A stretch of DNA of 64,000 nt from Thauera sp. 2A1 (GTDB lineage Bacteria; Pseudomonadota; Gammaproteobacteria; Burkholderiales; Rhodocyclaceae): positions 186,001 through 250,000 of the forward strand of contig NZ_SSXV01000003.1 in assembly GCF_009469595.2 (NCBI RefSeq), read 5' to 3'. Positions 11,156-19,442 of the stretch are shown here, one piece after another. Both the position numbers and the translations under genes were made by a program. The notes under the pieces are model-generated. The model searched no databases, was not told the origin of the DNA, and saw nothing but the letters and a program-made list of their open reading frames with translations. Within the stretch, counting starts at the first letter, position 1. Each line of letters opens with the position of its first letter.

Positions 11156-11515
11156 TTAGGCAGCGAGTTTGGCCTTGGCTTGTTCGGCAATCGCCGCAAA
11201 AGCGGGCTTGTCGAACACGGCCAGGTCGGCCAGGACCTTGCGGTCGATTTCGATCGCAGCCTTCTTCAGGCCGTTCATGAAGGTGCTGTAGGTCAGACCC
11301 AGTTCGCGGGCGGCCGCGTTGATACGCGCGATCCACAGGGCGCGGAACTGGCGCTTGCGCTGACGGCGGTCGCGGTAGGCGTACTGGCCAGCCTTCATCA
11401 CCGCCTGCTTGGCGATGCGATAGACGTTCTTGCGACGGCCGCGGTAGCCCTTGGCCTGGGAGAGGACTTTCTTGTGACGGGCGCGGGCGGTTACACCACG
11501 TTTAACGCGAGGCAT
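11156..11515 (-). CDS. rplT: 50S ribosomal protein L20
   Basis: 119 residues, highly basic and full length: [18 protein letters not shown] at the N-terminus and [18 protein letters not shown] in the globular part. It is needed early in 50S assembly. In E. coli it also represses its own operon by binding upstream of rpmI. It starts 12 bases after rpmI, and a GGAG lies just upstream of its ATG. Confidence 0.99.
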   Translation of the reverse strand: MPRVKRGVTARARHKKVLSQAKGYRGRRKNVYRIAKQAVMKAGQYAYRDRRQRKRQFRALWIARINAAARELGLTYSTFMNGLKKAAIEIDRKVLADLAVFDKPAFAAIAEQAKAKLAA

Positions 11516-11527
11516 TGCGGTCTCCTA

Positions 11528-11725
11528 TCAAGCGTAAGGCAGCATGGCGCGAATCAGCTTCTCGTCTGCGGCGTGGACTTCCGTCATGCCGCGAAGCTGG
11601 CGCTTGCTCTTGGTGGTCTTCTTGGTAAGGATGTGGCGCTTGAACGCCTGGGACCGCTTGATCCCGCCGCTGGAGCGGACCTTGAAGCGCTTCTTCGCTC
11701 CGCTCTTGGTCTTCATCTTGGGCAT
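11528..11725 (-). CDS. rpmI: 50S ribosomal protein L35
   Basis: 65 residues, starting [16 protein letters not shown], the standard L35 N-terminus, which fixes the ATG at 11725 although the frame is open to 11800. It lies between infC and rplT. Upstream is a 146-base leader with three hairpins that probably carries L20 autoregulation. Confidence 0.98.
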   Translation of the reverse strand: MPKMKTKSGAKKRFKVRSSGGIKRSQAFKRHILTKKTTKSKRQLRGMTEVHAADEKLIRAMLPYA

Positions 11726-11811
11726 TGCTAAGACTCCGTGTTTTTGGATGCCGTCAGGTAGCGCCGAAACCAGCCGGCACGTTTTCAGACCTGACACCAC
11801 TTGTTTTCCGC

Positions 11812-11880
11812 CGCCCCGGCTTCCCGGGGCGCCGGTCCTGTCCCGTTACCGGGACAGATCCTGCAAACCGCTCAGCGGTT
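11812..11880 (-). promoter_or_regulatory. three tandem hairpins in the infC-rpmI leader (candidate L20 operator)
   Basis: Read on the minus strand: a 6-bp hairpin whose loop is the infC stop codon (11866-11880), then an 8-bp perfect hairpin with a GTAA loop, a GNRA tetraloop (11838-11857), then an 8-bp perfect hairpin with a GAAG loop (11812-11831). None is followed by a T run, so they are not terminators. Position and compactness suit a translational operator for rpmI-rplT. L20 autoregulation at this junction is known in E. coli; its presence here is inference. Confidence 0.6.
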
Positions 11881-12393
11881 CTTCTTGGGCGCGATGACCA
11901 TGATCATCTGGCGCCCTTCCATCTTGGGCATCTGCTCGACCTGACCCAGCTCCTCCAGGTCGGCCTTGACGCGCTCGAGCTGACGCAGACCGAATTCCTG
12001 GTGCGCCATCTCGCGGCCGCGGAAGCGCAAGGTCACCTTGCACTTGTCGCCTTCCTCGAGGAAGCGCTTCAAGTTGCGCAGCTTGATCTGGTAGTCGTTC
12101 TCGTCGGTACCGGGGCGGAGCTTGACCTCCTTTACCTGCACCTGTTTCTGCTTCAATCGGGCTTCGTGGGCCTTCTTCTGTTCCTGATACTTGAACTTGC
12201 CGAAGTCCATCAGCTTGCACACCGGCGGCTTGGCCATCGGCGCGATTTCGACAAGATCCAGCCCGGCTTCTTCAGCCATGTTGAGGGCGGTATGCACGGA
12301 AACGATGCCGAGCTGTTCGCCTTCTTCGCCGACCAGGCGGATCTCAGGCGCGTTGATCTCCCCGTTTACGCGCTGCTTTTTTTCTTGAGCGAT
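11872..12393 (-). CDS. infC: translation initiation factor IF-3 (AUC start)
   Basis: Binds the 30S subunit and checks start-codon choice. The conserved protein extends upstream of the first ATG at 12297: [20 protein letters not shown] is in frame and matches the IF3 N-terminal domain. The only suitable start is ATC at 12393, with GGAGAG 7 bases upstream, giving 173 residues. Rare start codons (AUU in E. coli) let IF3 repress its own synthesis. It starts 27 bases after thrS and ends in APKKNR. The start is inferred from homology; the rest is certain. Confidence 0.95.
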   Translation of the reverse strand: MAQEKKQRVNGEINAPEIRLVGEEGEQLGIVSVHTALNMAEEAGLDLVEIAPMAKPPVCKLMDFGKFKYQEQKKAHEARLKQKQVQVKEVKLRPGTDENDYQIKLRNLKRFLEEGDKCKVTLRFRGREMAHQEFGLRQLERVKADLEELGQVEQMPKMEGRQMIMVIAPKKNR

Positions 12394-12420
12394 GGTTCAA
12401 CTCTCCACGAAAACCAAAAA

Positions 12421-14337
12421 TCAGACCGTGCCGGCTTTCGCTTCTAGTTCGCGACGCCAGCGTTCGATCAGCGAATCGAGGGACATTTGGCCAAGGTCCT
12501 GGCCGCCTCGGGCGCGCACGGCAACAAGGCCCGCCGCCCTTTCCTTGTCGCCGATGACGATCTGGTATGGCAGCTTTTGCACGCTATGTTCGCGAATTTT
12601 ATAGTTAATCTTCTCGTTGCGCAAATCGGCCTCGACGCGGAAGCCCGCCTTCTTCAAGGCGGCGACCACCTCGGTCGCATATCCGGCCTGCGCTTCGGTG
12701 ATGTTCATCACCACCGCCTGCACAGGTGAAAGCCACAAGGGCATCGCACCGGCGTGATGCTCGATCAGGATGCCGATGAAGCGCTCCATCGAGCCCACGA
12801 TGGCGCGATGCAGCATGACCGGAAACTTCTTGGTGTTGTCTTCGGCCACATACTCCGCGCCCAGGCGCACCGGCAGATTGAAATCAAGCTGCAGCGTGCC
12901 GCACTGCCAAACGCGCTGGAGACAGTCCTTCAGCGAGAACTCGATCTTCGGCCCATAGAAGGCCCCCTCACCCGGCTGCAGCTCGTAGGCCAGGCCCTGC
13001 GCATCGAGCGCGGCAGCCAGCGCCGCCTCGGCGGCATCCCACTGCTCGTCCGAACCCACCCGCTTTTCGGGCCGCGTAGACAGCTTCACCAGGATGTCGG
13101 TGAAACCGAAATCCGCGTAGACCTTCTGCAGCAACTCGATGAAGGCGGCGGATTCCGCCTGCACCTGGCTCTCCGCACAGAAGATGTGCGCATCGTCCTG
13201 GACGAAGTTGCGGACGCGCATGATGCCGTGCAGCGAGCCCGAGGGCTCATTGCGATGGCACGAGCCGAACTCGGCCATGCGCAGCGGAAGGTCGCGATAG
13301 CTCTTGAGGCCCTGATTGAAGATCTGGATGTGACAAGGGCAGTTCATCGGCTTGACCGCGTAGTCGCGCTTCTCCGACTGCGTGGTGAACATGAGGTCGG
13401 AGTACATGCCCCAGTGGCCGGACTTCTCCCACAGCGAACGATCGACGATCTGCGGCGTCTTCACTTCCTGGTAGCCGTGCTCGGCAATCGTGCGGCGCAG
13501 GTACTGCTCGACCTGTTGCCACAGCGTCCAGCCCTTGGCGTGCCAGAACACCATGCCCGGCGCCTCTTCCTGGATGTGGAACAAATCGAGGGCACGACCG
13601 AGCTTGCGGTGGTCGCGCTTCTCGGCTTCCTCCAGCATGTGGAGGTAGTCGTCGAGCTCGTCCTTCTTCGCCCAGGCGGTGCCATAGACGCGCTGCAGCA
13701 TCTCGTTCTTCGAGTCACCGCGCCAGTACGCACCAGCGAGCTTGGTGAGCTTGAACACTTTCAGCTTGCCGGTCGACGGCACGTGCGGGCCGCGGCACAG
13801 GTCGATGAAATCGCCCTGCCGGTACAGAGACACGTCTTCCTCGGCTGGAATCGACGCGATGATCTCGGCCTTGTAGTGCTCGCCGATACCCTTGAAGAAC
13901 GCCACCGCCTTGTCACGCGGCCACACTTCACGCTGGACGGGAATTTCGCGCCTGACGATCTCCGCCATGCGCTTTTCGATCGCCTCGAGATCCTCGGGCG
14001 TAAACGGGCGCTTGTACGAGAAATCGTAGTAGAAGCCGTTATCGATCACCGGCCCGATCGTCACCTGAGCATCCGGGAACAGCTCCTTGACCGCATGCGC
14101 CAGCAGGTGGGCAGTCGAGTGCCGGATGATGTCGAGGCCCTCGGCGTTCTTGTCGGTGATGATCGCAAGCTCGGCGTCGGCGTCGATGCAATGCGACAGG
14201 TCGACGAGCCTGCCCCCGACGCGACCGGCAAGCGCCGCCTTCGCCAGACCCGCCCCGATCGAGGAGGCCACCTCGAACACCGTCACCGGATGATCGAAAC
14301 TGCGGACGGAGCCATCGGGAAGTGTGATGTTGGGCAT
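12421..14337 (-). CDS. thrS: threonine--tRNA ligase
   Basis: 638 residues. TGS domain at about 1-62; editing domain with [16 protein letters not shown] (HxxxH) at about 70-220; class II core with the zinc Cys in [12 protein letters not shown], motif 2 around [16 protein letters not shown], and motif 3; C-terminal anticodon domain. The start [10 protein letters not shown] at 14337 is the family N-terminus; an upstream in-frame extension to 14403 is rejected. It opens thrS-infC-rpmI-rplT-pheST-ihfA. The 80 bases upstream hold a tandem 8-base repeat (TGCTTTGG twice, 14354-14369) of unknown meaning and no clear promoter. Confidence 0.98.
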   Translation of the reverse strand: MPNITLPDGSVRSFDHPVTVFEVASSIGAGLAKAALAGRVGGRLVDLSHCIDADAELAIITDKNAEGLDIIRHSTAHLLAHAVKELFPDAQVTIGPVIDNGFYYDFSYKRPFTPEDLEAIEKRMAEIVRREIPVQREVWPRDKAVAFFKGIGEHYKAEIIASIPAEEDVSLYRQGDFIDLCRGPHVPSTGKLKVFKLTKLAGAYWRGDSKNEMLQRVYGTAWAKKDELDDYLHMLEEAEKRDHRKLGRALDLFHIQEEAPGMVFWHAKGWTLWQQVEQYLRRTIAEHGYQEVKTPQIVDRSLWEKSGHWGMYSDLMFTTQSEKRDYAVKPMNCPCHIQIFNQGLKSYRDLPLRMAEFGSCHRNEPSGSLHGIMRVRNFVQDDAHIFCAESQVQAESAAFIELLQKVYADFGFTDILVKLSTRPEKRVGSDEQWDAAEAALAAALDAQGLAYELQPGEGAFYGPKIEFSLKDCLQRVWQCGTLQLDFNLPVRLGAEYVAEDNTKKFPVMLHRAIVGSMERFIGILIEHHAGAMPLWLSPVQAVVMNITEAQAGYATEVVAALKKAGFRVEADLRNEKINYKIREHSVQKLPYQIVIGDKERAAGLVAVRARGGQDLGQMSLDSLIERWRRELEAKAGTV

Positions 14338-14418
14338 GATTTCGTGGCCTCGGAGCGTGATAGTGCTTTGGTGCTTTGGCTTCCAGACATCCGGCTCGAT
14401 CACCGGCGGCCGTGGACG

Positions 14419-14449
14419 AAAAAAAAGCGCGGTCGAGGCGCGCTTTTTT
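14419..14449 (-). terminator. intrinsic terminator after tRNA-Val
   Basis: Stem AAAAAAGCGCG/CGCGCTTTTTT with a 7-base loop and extra T on the minus strand. It lies about 80 bases beyond the tRNA-Val 3' end and upstream of thrS, separating the two units. Confidence 0.85.
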
Positions 14450-14530
14450 CTCTAGCAGACAAGCGGAGCCGACCTGTTCAGTTTCCGGCCGTGAAACGAG
14501 TTCGGAACATGAAGATCAACCCCAGATGTT

Positions 14531-14607
14531 TGGTAGGCGCGATTGGATTCGAACCAACGACCCCCACCATGTCAAGGTGGTGCTCTAACCAACTGAGCTA
14601 CGCGCCT
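14531..14607 (-). tRNA. tRNA-Val (anticodon GAC)
   Basis: 77 bases with encoded CCA. Acceptor AGGCGCG/CGCGCCT, D-arm GCTC/GAGC, anticodon stem CCACC/GGTGG with loop TTGACAT (anticodon GAC), T-arm GTTGG/CCAAT with loop TTCGAAT. All stems pair, with one G-U in the T-stem. Confidence 0.98.
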
Positions 14608-14620
14608 GCTGAAGCCCCCC

Positions 14621-14648
14621 ATTATAGACATCGATGAAATCTTGTCAA
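14621..14648 (-). promoter_or_regulatory. consensus sigma-70 promoter of tRNA-Val
   Basis: Minus strand: TTGACA (6/6), 16-base spacer, TATAAT (6/6), followed by the G-rich discriminator GGGGGGC. A GC-rich discriminator at a stable-RNA promoter is the known signature of stringent (ppGpp/DksA) control. The tRNA starts about 14 bases after the -10. Confidence 0.9.
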
Positions 14649-14688
14649 AGACTTTTTACGATGTCGCGACAACGGGGAACGCGCCCGA

Positions 14689-14931
14689 CTACCTTTTCAG
14701 GCGCGACACCACGACAAGGATGATGATCGCGCCGATCACCGCGCCGACGAAGCCGGCCGGCTGCCCCGCCTGATAGACGCCGATCGCCTGGCCGCCGAAA
14801 GTGGCGAGCATGGCGCCGGCGATGCCGAGCAGCGAAGTCATGATCAGCCCGAGGCCGTCCTTGCCCGGATGCAGAAGACGGGCGACGAGGCCGACGATGA
14901 GACCGATGATGATGGTGCCGATGATGGACAT
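14689..14931 (-). CDS. GlsB/YeaQ/YmgE family small membrane protein
   Basis: 80 residues, nearly all hydrophobic, with three likely membrane helices (about 2-19, 27-46 and 58-76) and the family pattern IIGLIVGLVARLLHPGKDGLG. Members are stress-linked inner-membrane proteins (transglycosylase-associated family) with no proven enzyme activity. The ATG at 14931 has AAAGGAG 6 bases upstream. It appears to be a single-gene unit after the exonuclease gene. Confidence 0.88.
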   Translation of the reverse strand: MSIIGTIIIGLIVGLVARLLHPGKDGLGLIMTSLLGIAGAMLATFGGQAIGVYQAGQPAGFVGAVIGAIIILVVVSRLKR

Positions 14932-14960
14932 GGTGCTCTCCTTTGAAGAGTGTCGATGAA

Positions 14961-15749
14961 TCACTCCGCCGGCCACGCCGACAGGAACTGCTTCCAGTGC
15001 GGCGCATCGATGCGCGCCAGCGTGTCACGCACAACCTGCACCTCCTGCGCCCACGCCGCCGCGTCGAGATGGCCGCGCATGCGCTGGAAGCGCAGATAGA
15101 CGAGGTAGGTGTTCACCACGTCGGTTTCGCAATAATCCCGGATCTCCGCGATGCGACCCGCCTGCCAGGCCTGCCACACCGCGGAGCCGTCCATGCCGAG
15201 CTTGCCCGGATAACCCATCAGCCTGGCCAGATCATCAAGCGGCGCATTGGCGCGCGGCTGGTACAGGGCCAGCAGATCCATCAAGTCCAGGTGCCGGGCG
15301 TGGTAACGGCTGATGTAGTTGTTCCACTTGAAGTCGCGCGAATCGTTGTAGTCGCCTTCGCCCTGATCCCAGTAACGCGGCGCGGCCACGCCGTGCAGCA
15401 TGCCGCGATAGTGCAGCACCGGCAGGTCGAAGCCGCCGCCGTTCCACGACACGATCTGCGGCGTAAAGCGCTCGATGCCATCGAAAAAGCGCTGGATGAT
15501 CTGGCCCTCGCCGCAATCCGGCTCCGACAACGAGAACACGCGAAAATGGCTGGCGTCGCGCAACGCGCATGAGATCGTCACCACGCGCTGCAGGTGATGC
15601 GGCAGGAAGTCGCTGCCGTGGCTCACACGCCGCTGCTGGAAGGCGAACTCCGCCGCTTCTGCATCCGAAAGCTCGGCGGGCAGGTCGTTCAGCGCACGGA
15701 TGCCCGTGATGTCAGGGATCGTCTCGATGTCGAAGACCAGAACCGGCAT
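14961..15749 (-). CDS. predicted 3'-5' exonuclease, PolB exonuclease-domain type
   Basis: 262 residues, a stand-alone DEDD exonuclease fold. Exo I is FDIETIPD (Asp7, Glu9), Exo II is SWNGGGFDLPVL, and Exo III is RDYCETDVVNTYLVY. No polymerase domain follows. Its ATG overlaps the ydbL stop by one base (TGATG), so it belongs to the ydbH-ynbE-ydbL transcript. The frame is open further upstream but the family N-terminus MPVLVFDIET fixes the start. The substrate, DNA or RNA, is unknown. Confidence 0.87.
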   Translation of the reverse strand: MPVLVFDIETIPDITGIRALNDLPAELSDAEAAEFAFQQRRVSHGSDFLPHHLQRVVTISCALRDASHFRVFSLSEPDCGEGQIIQRFFDGIERFTPQIVSWNGGGFDLPVLHYRGMLHGVAAPRYWDQGEGDYNDSRDFKWNNYISRYHARHLDLMDLLALYQPRANAPLDDLARLMGYPGKLGMDGSAVWQAWQAGRIAEIRDYCETDVVNTYLVYLRFQRMRGHLDAAAWAQEVQVVRDTLARIDAPHWKQFLSAWPAE

Positions 15750-16171
15750 CACTTCCTCACCCAGTTCCCGTCCGCCTGCACCCACCAGCCAGACTGGGCG
15801 CGCTGGACCCATCGCTGCGCGAATGTCCTGCGCACGTCGGCCTCCCACTCGGGGTGGCCGTTGGCGCGTGCGATCTCGCGGTACAGCGCAACGCGGTCGG
15901 AATTTTCCGCTGCCACCAGGACGTTCACCTGCCCGCGCTGGGCCAGCGGCACGCCGGACACATCCCGCAGCGCAACCGTACCGTCCGCTGCCAGTCCGAC
16001 GGCGCCCGCGGCATAGAGCGGCGCAAGCTGTGCGTGGCGCTGCTGCATCGAGGTCCGCAACGCGGCGATCGCCGGAGAATCGATGTCCAGATTACCCTGC
16101 GCCCCCGCGCCGAGCGGAAGCAGACCTGCGAGCGCCAGCCACAGGATGCCGGCCCATCTCTTCATGTTCAT
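15749..16171 (-). CDS. ydbL: YdbL family protein (DUF1318), periplasmic
   Basis: 140 residues with a signal peptide (MKRWAGILWLALAGLLPLG, cleavage near AGA-QG). The rest matches DUF1318: a helical region with MQQRHAQL, then GAVGLAADGTVALRD, ending in WVQADGNWVRK. In E. coli YdbL works with YdbH and YnbE in moving phospholipid between membranes. The ATG at 16171 overlaps the ynbE stop (ATGA), and its stop overlaps the exonuclease start. Confidence 0.88.
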   Translation of the reverse strand: MNMKRWAGILWLALAGLLPLGAGAQGNLDIDSPAIAALRTSMQQRHAQLAPLYAAGAVGLAADGTVALRDVSGVPLAQRGQVNVLVAAENSDRVALYREIARANGHPEWEADVRRTFAQRWVQRAQSGWWVQADGNWVRK

Positions 16172-16398
16172 GGCTTCGCTCCTCCCGCGTTCGAATCCTG
16201 ACCCGCCGGAGGTGGTGCGGACGGGCGAGTCGTCTGCCTGCCTTCCTGCAACTGCCACACCTCGTCGATGATCCTGTCCGCTGCCTTCTCGGCGGCGGCA
16301 GCAGGGAAATAGATGTTGATGGTGACGCAACCGGCCAGCATCAGCAGTGCTGCCGCGCCGGCAAGGCAACACAAGCGGCGACGCTTCATGTATGACAT
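16168..16398 (-). CDS. ynbE: YnbE family lipoprotein
   Basis: 76 residues with a type II signal: basic MKRRRLCCLAG, a hydrophobic run, lipobox MLAGC, then the family signature VTINIYFPAAAAEKAADRII. In E. coli this small outer-membrane lipoprotein binds the C-terminus of YdbH to complete the bridge. The start may be 16398 or an ATG three codons later. It is coupled to ydbL by a 4-base overlap and lies 43 bases after ydbH. Confidence 0.9.
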   Translation of the reverse strand: MSYMKRRRLCCLAGAAALLMLAGCVTINIYFPAAAAEKAADRIIDEVWQLQEGRQTTRPSAPPPAGQDSNAGGAKP

Positions 16399-16441
16399 CG
16401 AGTTCTCCCGTTCCAGCCGCACGCCGTCGATTCCGCAGCAA

Positions 16442-18499
16442 TCAGCGCAGCTCCGGAGCGACCTTGCCGCTGGTGACGCGCTGCAGGCGTTCGACGAGCT
16501 CGTTCCAGTCAATGCGCCGATTGTAGCCGATGACATCCAGGGCCGGGACGCCGCCGCCGCGCACGATCACGAAGCCGTCATCTGCCCGGTTCGCCCCGGC
16601 AATGCCATCCGCACGGCATACGTTCGCCCGCAGCACGCAGCGGAAGCCGAGCTCACGGTAGCCGAAGGTGTCGAACAGGCCGATCAGGCCACGCTGGATC
16701 GCTGCCGATGCTCCCGCGCCACCCAGCGCACTGATGTTCTGCACTGCGCGCTGGCTGATGCGCCGCGGATAGGAGCCGGCGCTGCTGGCGATGCGCGCGT
16801 CGAAGCGCACCGGTCGCCAGCGCTGCAACTCCAGGTCCCGGACGTCCGCGTCGACAAAGCCGGTGATGCTGCCGAAGCGGAAGGTGTCGGTAAGCTGGGC
16901 AAGGTCGATGTGCCGCGCCTCGATGTTGGCCGACAGATGCGAAGCGATGCCGAAAGGCTCGCGCACGCGCAGTTCGGTCGCCTGCACATAACCGTCGAAC
17001 GCCGAGATCACGAGCGCACCATCCAGCGAAATCTCACCCGGACGCAGGTTGAGCGCCGGGATGGAGGCCGTCAGCACACCGCCCATCGAGGGCAGACCGA
17101 GCGCGTCGGTGAGCAGCCGCATCGACAGCGGCTCGACCACGACTTGGCCGCTGCCGCGCCAGCCCTCGGTTACACGCTGCAATGCCAGACCGTCGAGTAC
17201 GACTGCGCCATCGAGCAAGGGAATCGAACTTCGAGCGAACGCAATGCGGTCGCCCTGAAGTTCCGCAGCGAGCAGAAAGGGCCCGAGGGTCAGCCGCTCC
17301 CAACGACCGCCGTCCACGCGCAGGTCAGCGCGCGAACTGGCCCCTGCCCGCCAAGGGACATGGCCGCTGACCGGCCCAAGCGCCAGACCACCTCCGGCCG
17401 CGCCTGGAAGGCTGAATCCGGCTGCATCGAATACCGCATCGAATTCCTGCAAGGCCCCGGCGCCAACGCGCACGCCCGCACTGACATGCCCGGCGAAGCG
17501 CAGGCGCTCGGCCGCCTGCGGCGCGACCAGCGGGGCGATCCAGCGGGGCCCGACAATGGCAAGATCGGCACGTGACATCGTCATTGCCCCATCGACCAGG
17601 CGTCGCCGCCGGACATCGAGTACGGCGGTCGCTGCCAGCGCATCGACGCCCTCGAGCTGCAACACCACCCGCTGCAAGTCGAGCCGGTCGCCCTGCATCG
17701 CCCCGGCCACATCCAGCCGCGCACCCGCCTCGACGAAGAAAGGGTGCCAATAGATCGCGCCCGAGCGCCAGTCGACCGAGCCCTCACCGTGCCAGCGCCC
17801 GCGCCGGCGTGAGGCGTCAAAACGGAAATCGACACCCAGCTTTTCGCCGGCCTGCAAGCCGTCTGCGCTGCCGAAGCCTCCGGCGTCGATCGTGCCGCGC
17901 ACGATCAGGCGGCCGTCTGTTGCCGCGGCGCCGCGCGCAGCCCCGGGTGGCAGCCACTCGATCTCGCCATCAACGAGGCCTGCCGCCTTCCATCCAACGA
18001 GCGCGGCGAGGTGAGGCTGAAGTCGTGCCGCAAGCTCGGTCAGCGACAGGCGTGTGATGCGTCCGTGGAGACGGCCCGAGGCGTCGGCGCGGAAGGCCAC
18101 GCGGGCACCGCGCTCGCCGCGGGCCACCGCGTTCGCCTCGCCCGTCGTCAGGTCGAGGTCGAAGTCCACCCGCCAGGGGAGCTCGTCGGCTCCGATGTGA
18201 GGGCGCCCGTCACGACAGGCGATGAATGGATAGCTGAGTGCTCCCTGCGCACACCGAAGGCCCAGGCCGCGGAGCTCACCGGCACCGACGCGCAGATGCG
18301 CAATCTCGAGCGCGAGGCGTGCCTCACCGCCACTGGCATGCAGCGACAGATCGCGGATGGAAAAGGCAGGATGATCGACGCGGCTCACCACCAGCGCCAG
18401 CCGCTCCATGCCGATCGTCGCCGCTTCGGCCGGCGCTGCCACAGCCCACGGCAAGCACGTCGCGAGTGCGGTGGCGAAGACCCGCCGCACGCCGCGCAA
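16442..18499 (-). CDS. ydbH: YdbH family AsmA-like intermembrane phospholipid transport protein
   Basis: About 685 residues: a signal sequence (FATALATCLPWAVAAPAEA), then a long beta-rich chain and the conserved C-terminal YdbH/TamB-like domain (GVLTASIPALNLRPGEISLD near the middle, FGYRELGFRCVLRANVC and GGGVPALDVIGYNRRIDW at the end). The family forms a hydrophobic groove between the membranes. I prefer a TTG start at 18499 because GAGGG lies 7 bases upstream, immediately after the cysM stop. GTG starts at 18526 and 18547 are in frame but lack a ribosome site and overlap cysM. Identification is firm; the start is not. Confidence 0.85.
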   Translation of the reverse strand: MRGVRRVFATALATCLPWAVAAPAEAATIGMERLALVVSRVDHPAFSIRDLSLHASGGEARLALEIAHLRVGAGELRGLGLRCAQGALSYPFIACRDGRPHIGADELPWRVDFDLDLTTGEANAVARGERGARVAFRADASGRLHGRITRLSLTELAARLQPHLAALVGWKAAGLVDGEIEWLPPGAARGAAATDGRLIVRGTIDAGGFGSADGLQAGEKLGVDFRFDASRRRGRWHGEGSVDWRSGAIYWHPFFVEAGARLDVAGAMQGDRLDLQRVVLQLEGVDALAATAVLDVRRRRLVDGAMTMSRADLAIVGPRWIAPLVAPQAAERLRFAGHVSAGVRVGAGALQEFDAVFDAAGFSLPGAAGGGLALGPVSGHVPWRAGASSRADLRVDGGRWERLTLGPFLLAAELQGDRIAFARSSIPLLDGAVVLDGLALQRVTEGWRGSGQVVVEPLSMRLLTDALGLPSMGGVLTASIPALNLRPGEISLDGALVISAFDGYVQATELRVREPFGIASHLSANIEARHIDLAQLTDTFRFGSITGFVDADVRDLELQRWRPVRFDARIASSAGSYPRRISQRAVQNISALGGAGASAAIQRGLIGLFDTFGYRELGFRCVLRANVCRADGIAGANRADDGFVIVRGGGVPALDVIGYNRRIDWNELVERLQRVTSGKVAPELR

Positions 18500-18509
18500 G
18501 CGCCAGCCC

Positions 18510-19400
18510 TCAGGCGGGGAAGACACCCGTGGACAGGTAACGGTCACCGCGGTCGCACACGATGGTGACGATCACCGCGTTCTCCACTTCGGCTGCGATC
18601 CGCGTCGCCACATGCAGCGAGCCGCCTGACGAGATGCCGGCGAAGATCCCCTCCTCGCGCGCCAGGCGCCGCGTCATTTCCTCGGCTTCGGCCTGGCTGA
18701 CGTTTTCGACCCGGTCAACGCGTGGTCGCTCGAAGATCTTCGGCATGTAGGCTTCCGGCCACTTGCGGATGCCTGGAATCTGCGAGCCATCCGCCGGCTG
18801 GCAGCCGACGATCTGGATCGCCGGGTTCTGCTCCTTGAGGAAACGGGAGGTGCCCATGATGGTGCCAGTGGTGCCCATCGAGCTGACGAAATGCGTGATC
18901 CGCCCGCCTGTCTGCTCCCACAGCTCGGGGCCCGTTCCTTCGTAGTGCGCAAGCGGATTGTCCGGGTTGCCGAACTGGTCGAGGATGATGCCCTTGCCTT
19001 CGTCGCGCATGCGGTCGGCGATGTCGCGAGCCAGCTCCATGCCGCCGGAAGTCGGCGTCAGCACGAGCTCCGCACCGAAGGCGCGCATCGTCTGCCGGCG
19101 CTCGATGCTCTGGTTCTCGGGCATCACCAGGATCATGCGGTAGCCCCGCATCGCCGCCGCCATCGCCAGGGCGATGCCGGTGTTGCCGCTGGTCGCCTCG
19201 ATGAGGGTATCCCCGGGCTTGATGTCGCCGCGCGCCTCGGCGCGCAGGATCATCGACAGCGCCGGCCGGTCCTTTACCGAGCCGGCAGGGTTGTTGCCCT
19301 CGAGCTTGGCGAGGATGACGTTGTTGCGGCCGGCGTTGATGCGCTTGAGCCGCACCAGCGGCGTCCTGCCGACGTAGTCTTCGAGCGTCCTGAATTCCAT
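18510..19400 (-). CDS. cysM: cysteine synthase B
   Basis: PLP enzyme making cysteine from O-acetylserine with sulfide or thiosulfate, 296 residues. The PLP lysine lies in NPAGSVKDRPAL (about residue 41), the substrate loop is TSGNTGIALA, and the phosphate-binding loop is GTTGTIMG. Start MEFRTLEDYVGRTPLVRL at 19400; the frame is open 13 codons further. Residue patterns favour CysM over CysK, though the isozymes are close. It lies 42 bases after ugd. Confidence 0.94.
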   Translation of the reverse strand: MEFRTLEDYVGRTPLVRLKRINAGRNNVILAKLEGNNPAGSVKDRPALSMILRAEARGDIKPGDTLIEATSGNTGIALAMAAAMRGYRMILVMPENQSIERRQTMRAFGAELVLTPTSGGMELARDIADRMRDEGKGIILDQFGNPDNPLAHYEGTGPELWEQTGGRITHFVSSMGTTGTIMGTSRFLKEQNPAIQIVGCQPADGSQIPGIRKWPEAYMPKIFERPRVDRVENVSQAEAEEMTRRLAREEGIFAGISSGGSLHVATRIAAEVENAVIVTIVCDRGDRYLSTGVFPA

Positions 19401-19442
19401 TCCAGTTCCGATGTTTGCGTCCGATGCGTGTTCGACCACGAA

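Noticed and set aside
14354..14369. Tandem 8-base repeat upstream of thrS as an operator
   Set aside because: Only two copies, no symmetry, and no known regulator; noted in the thrS entry only.
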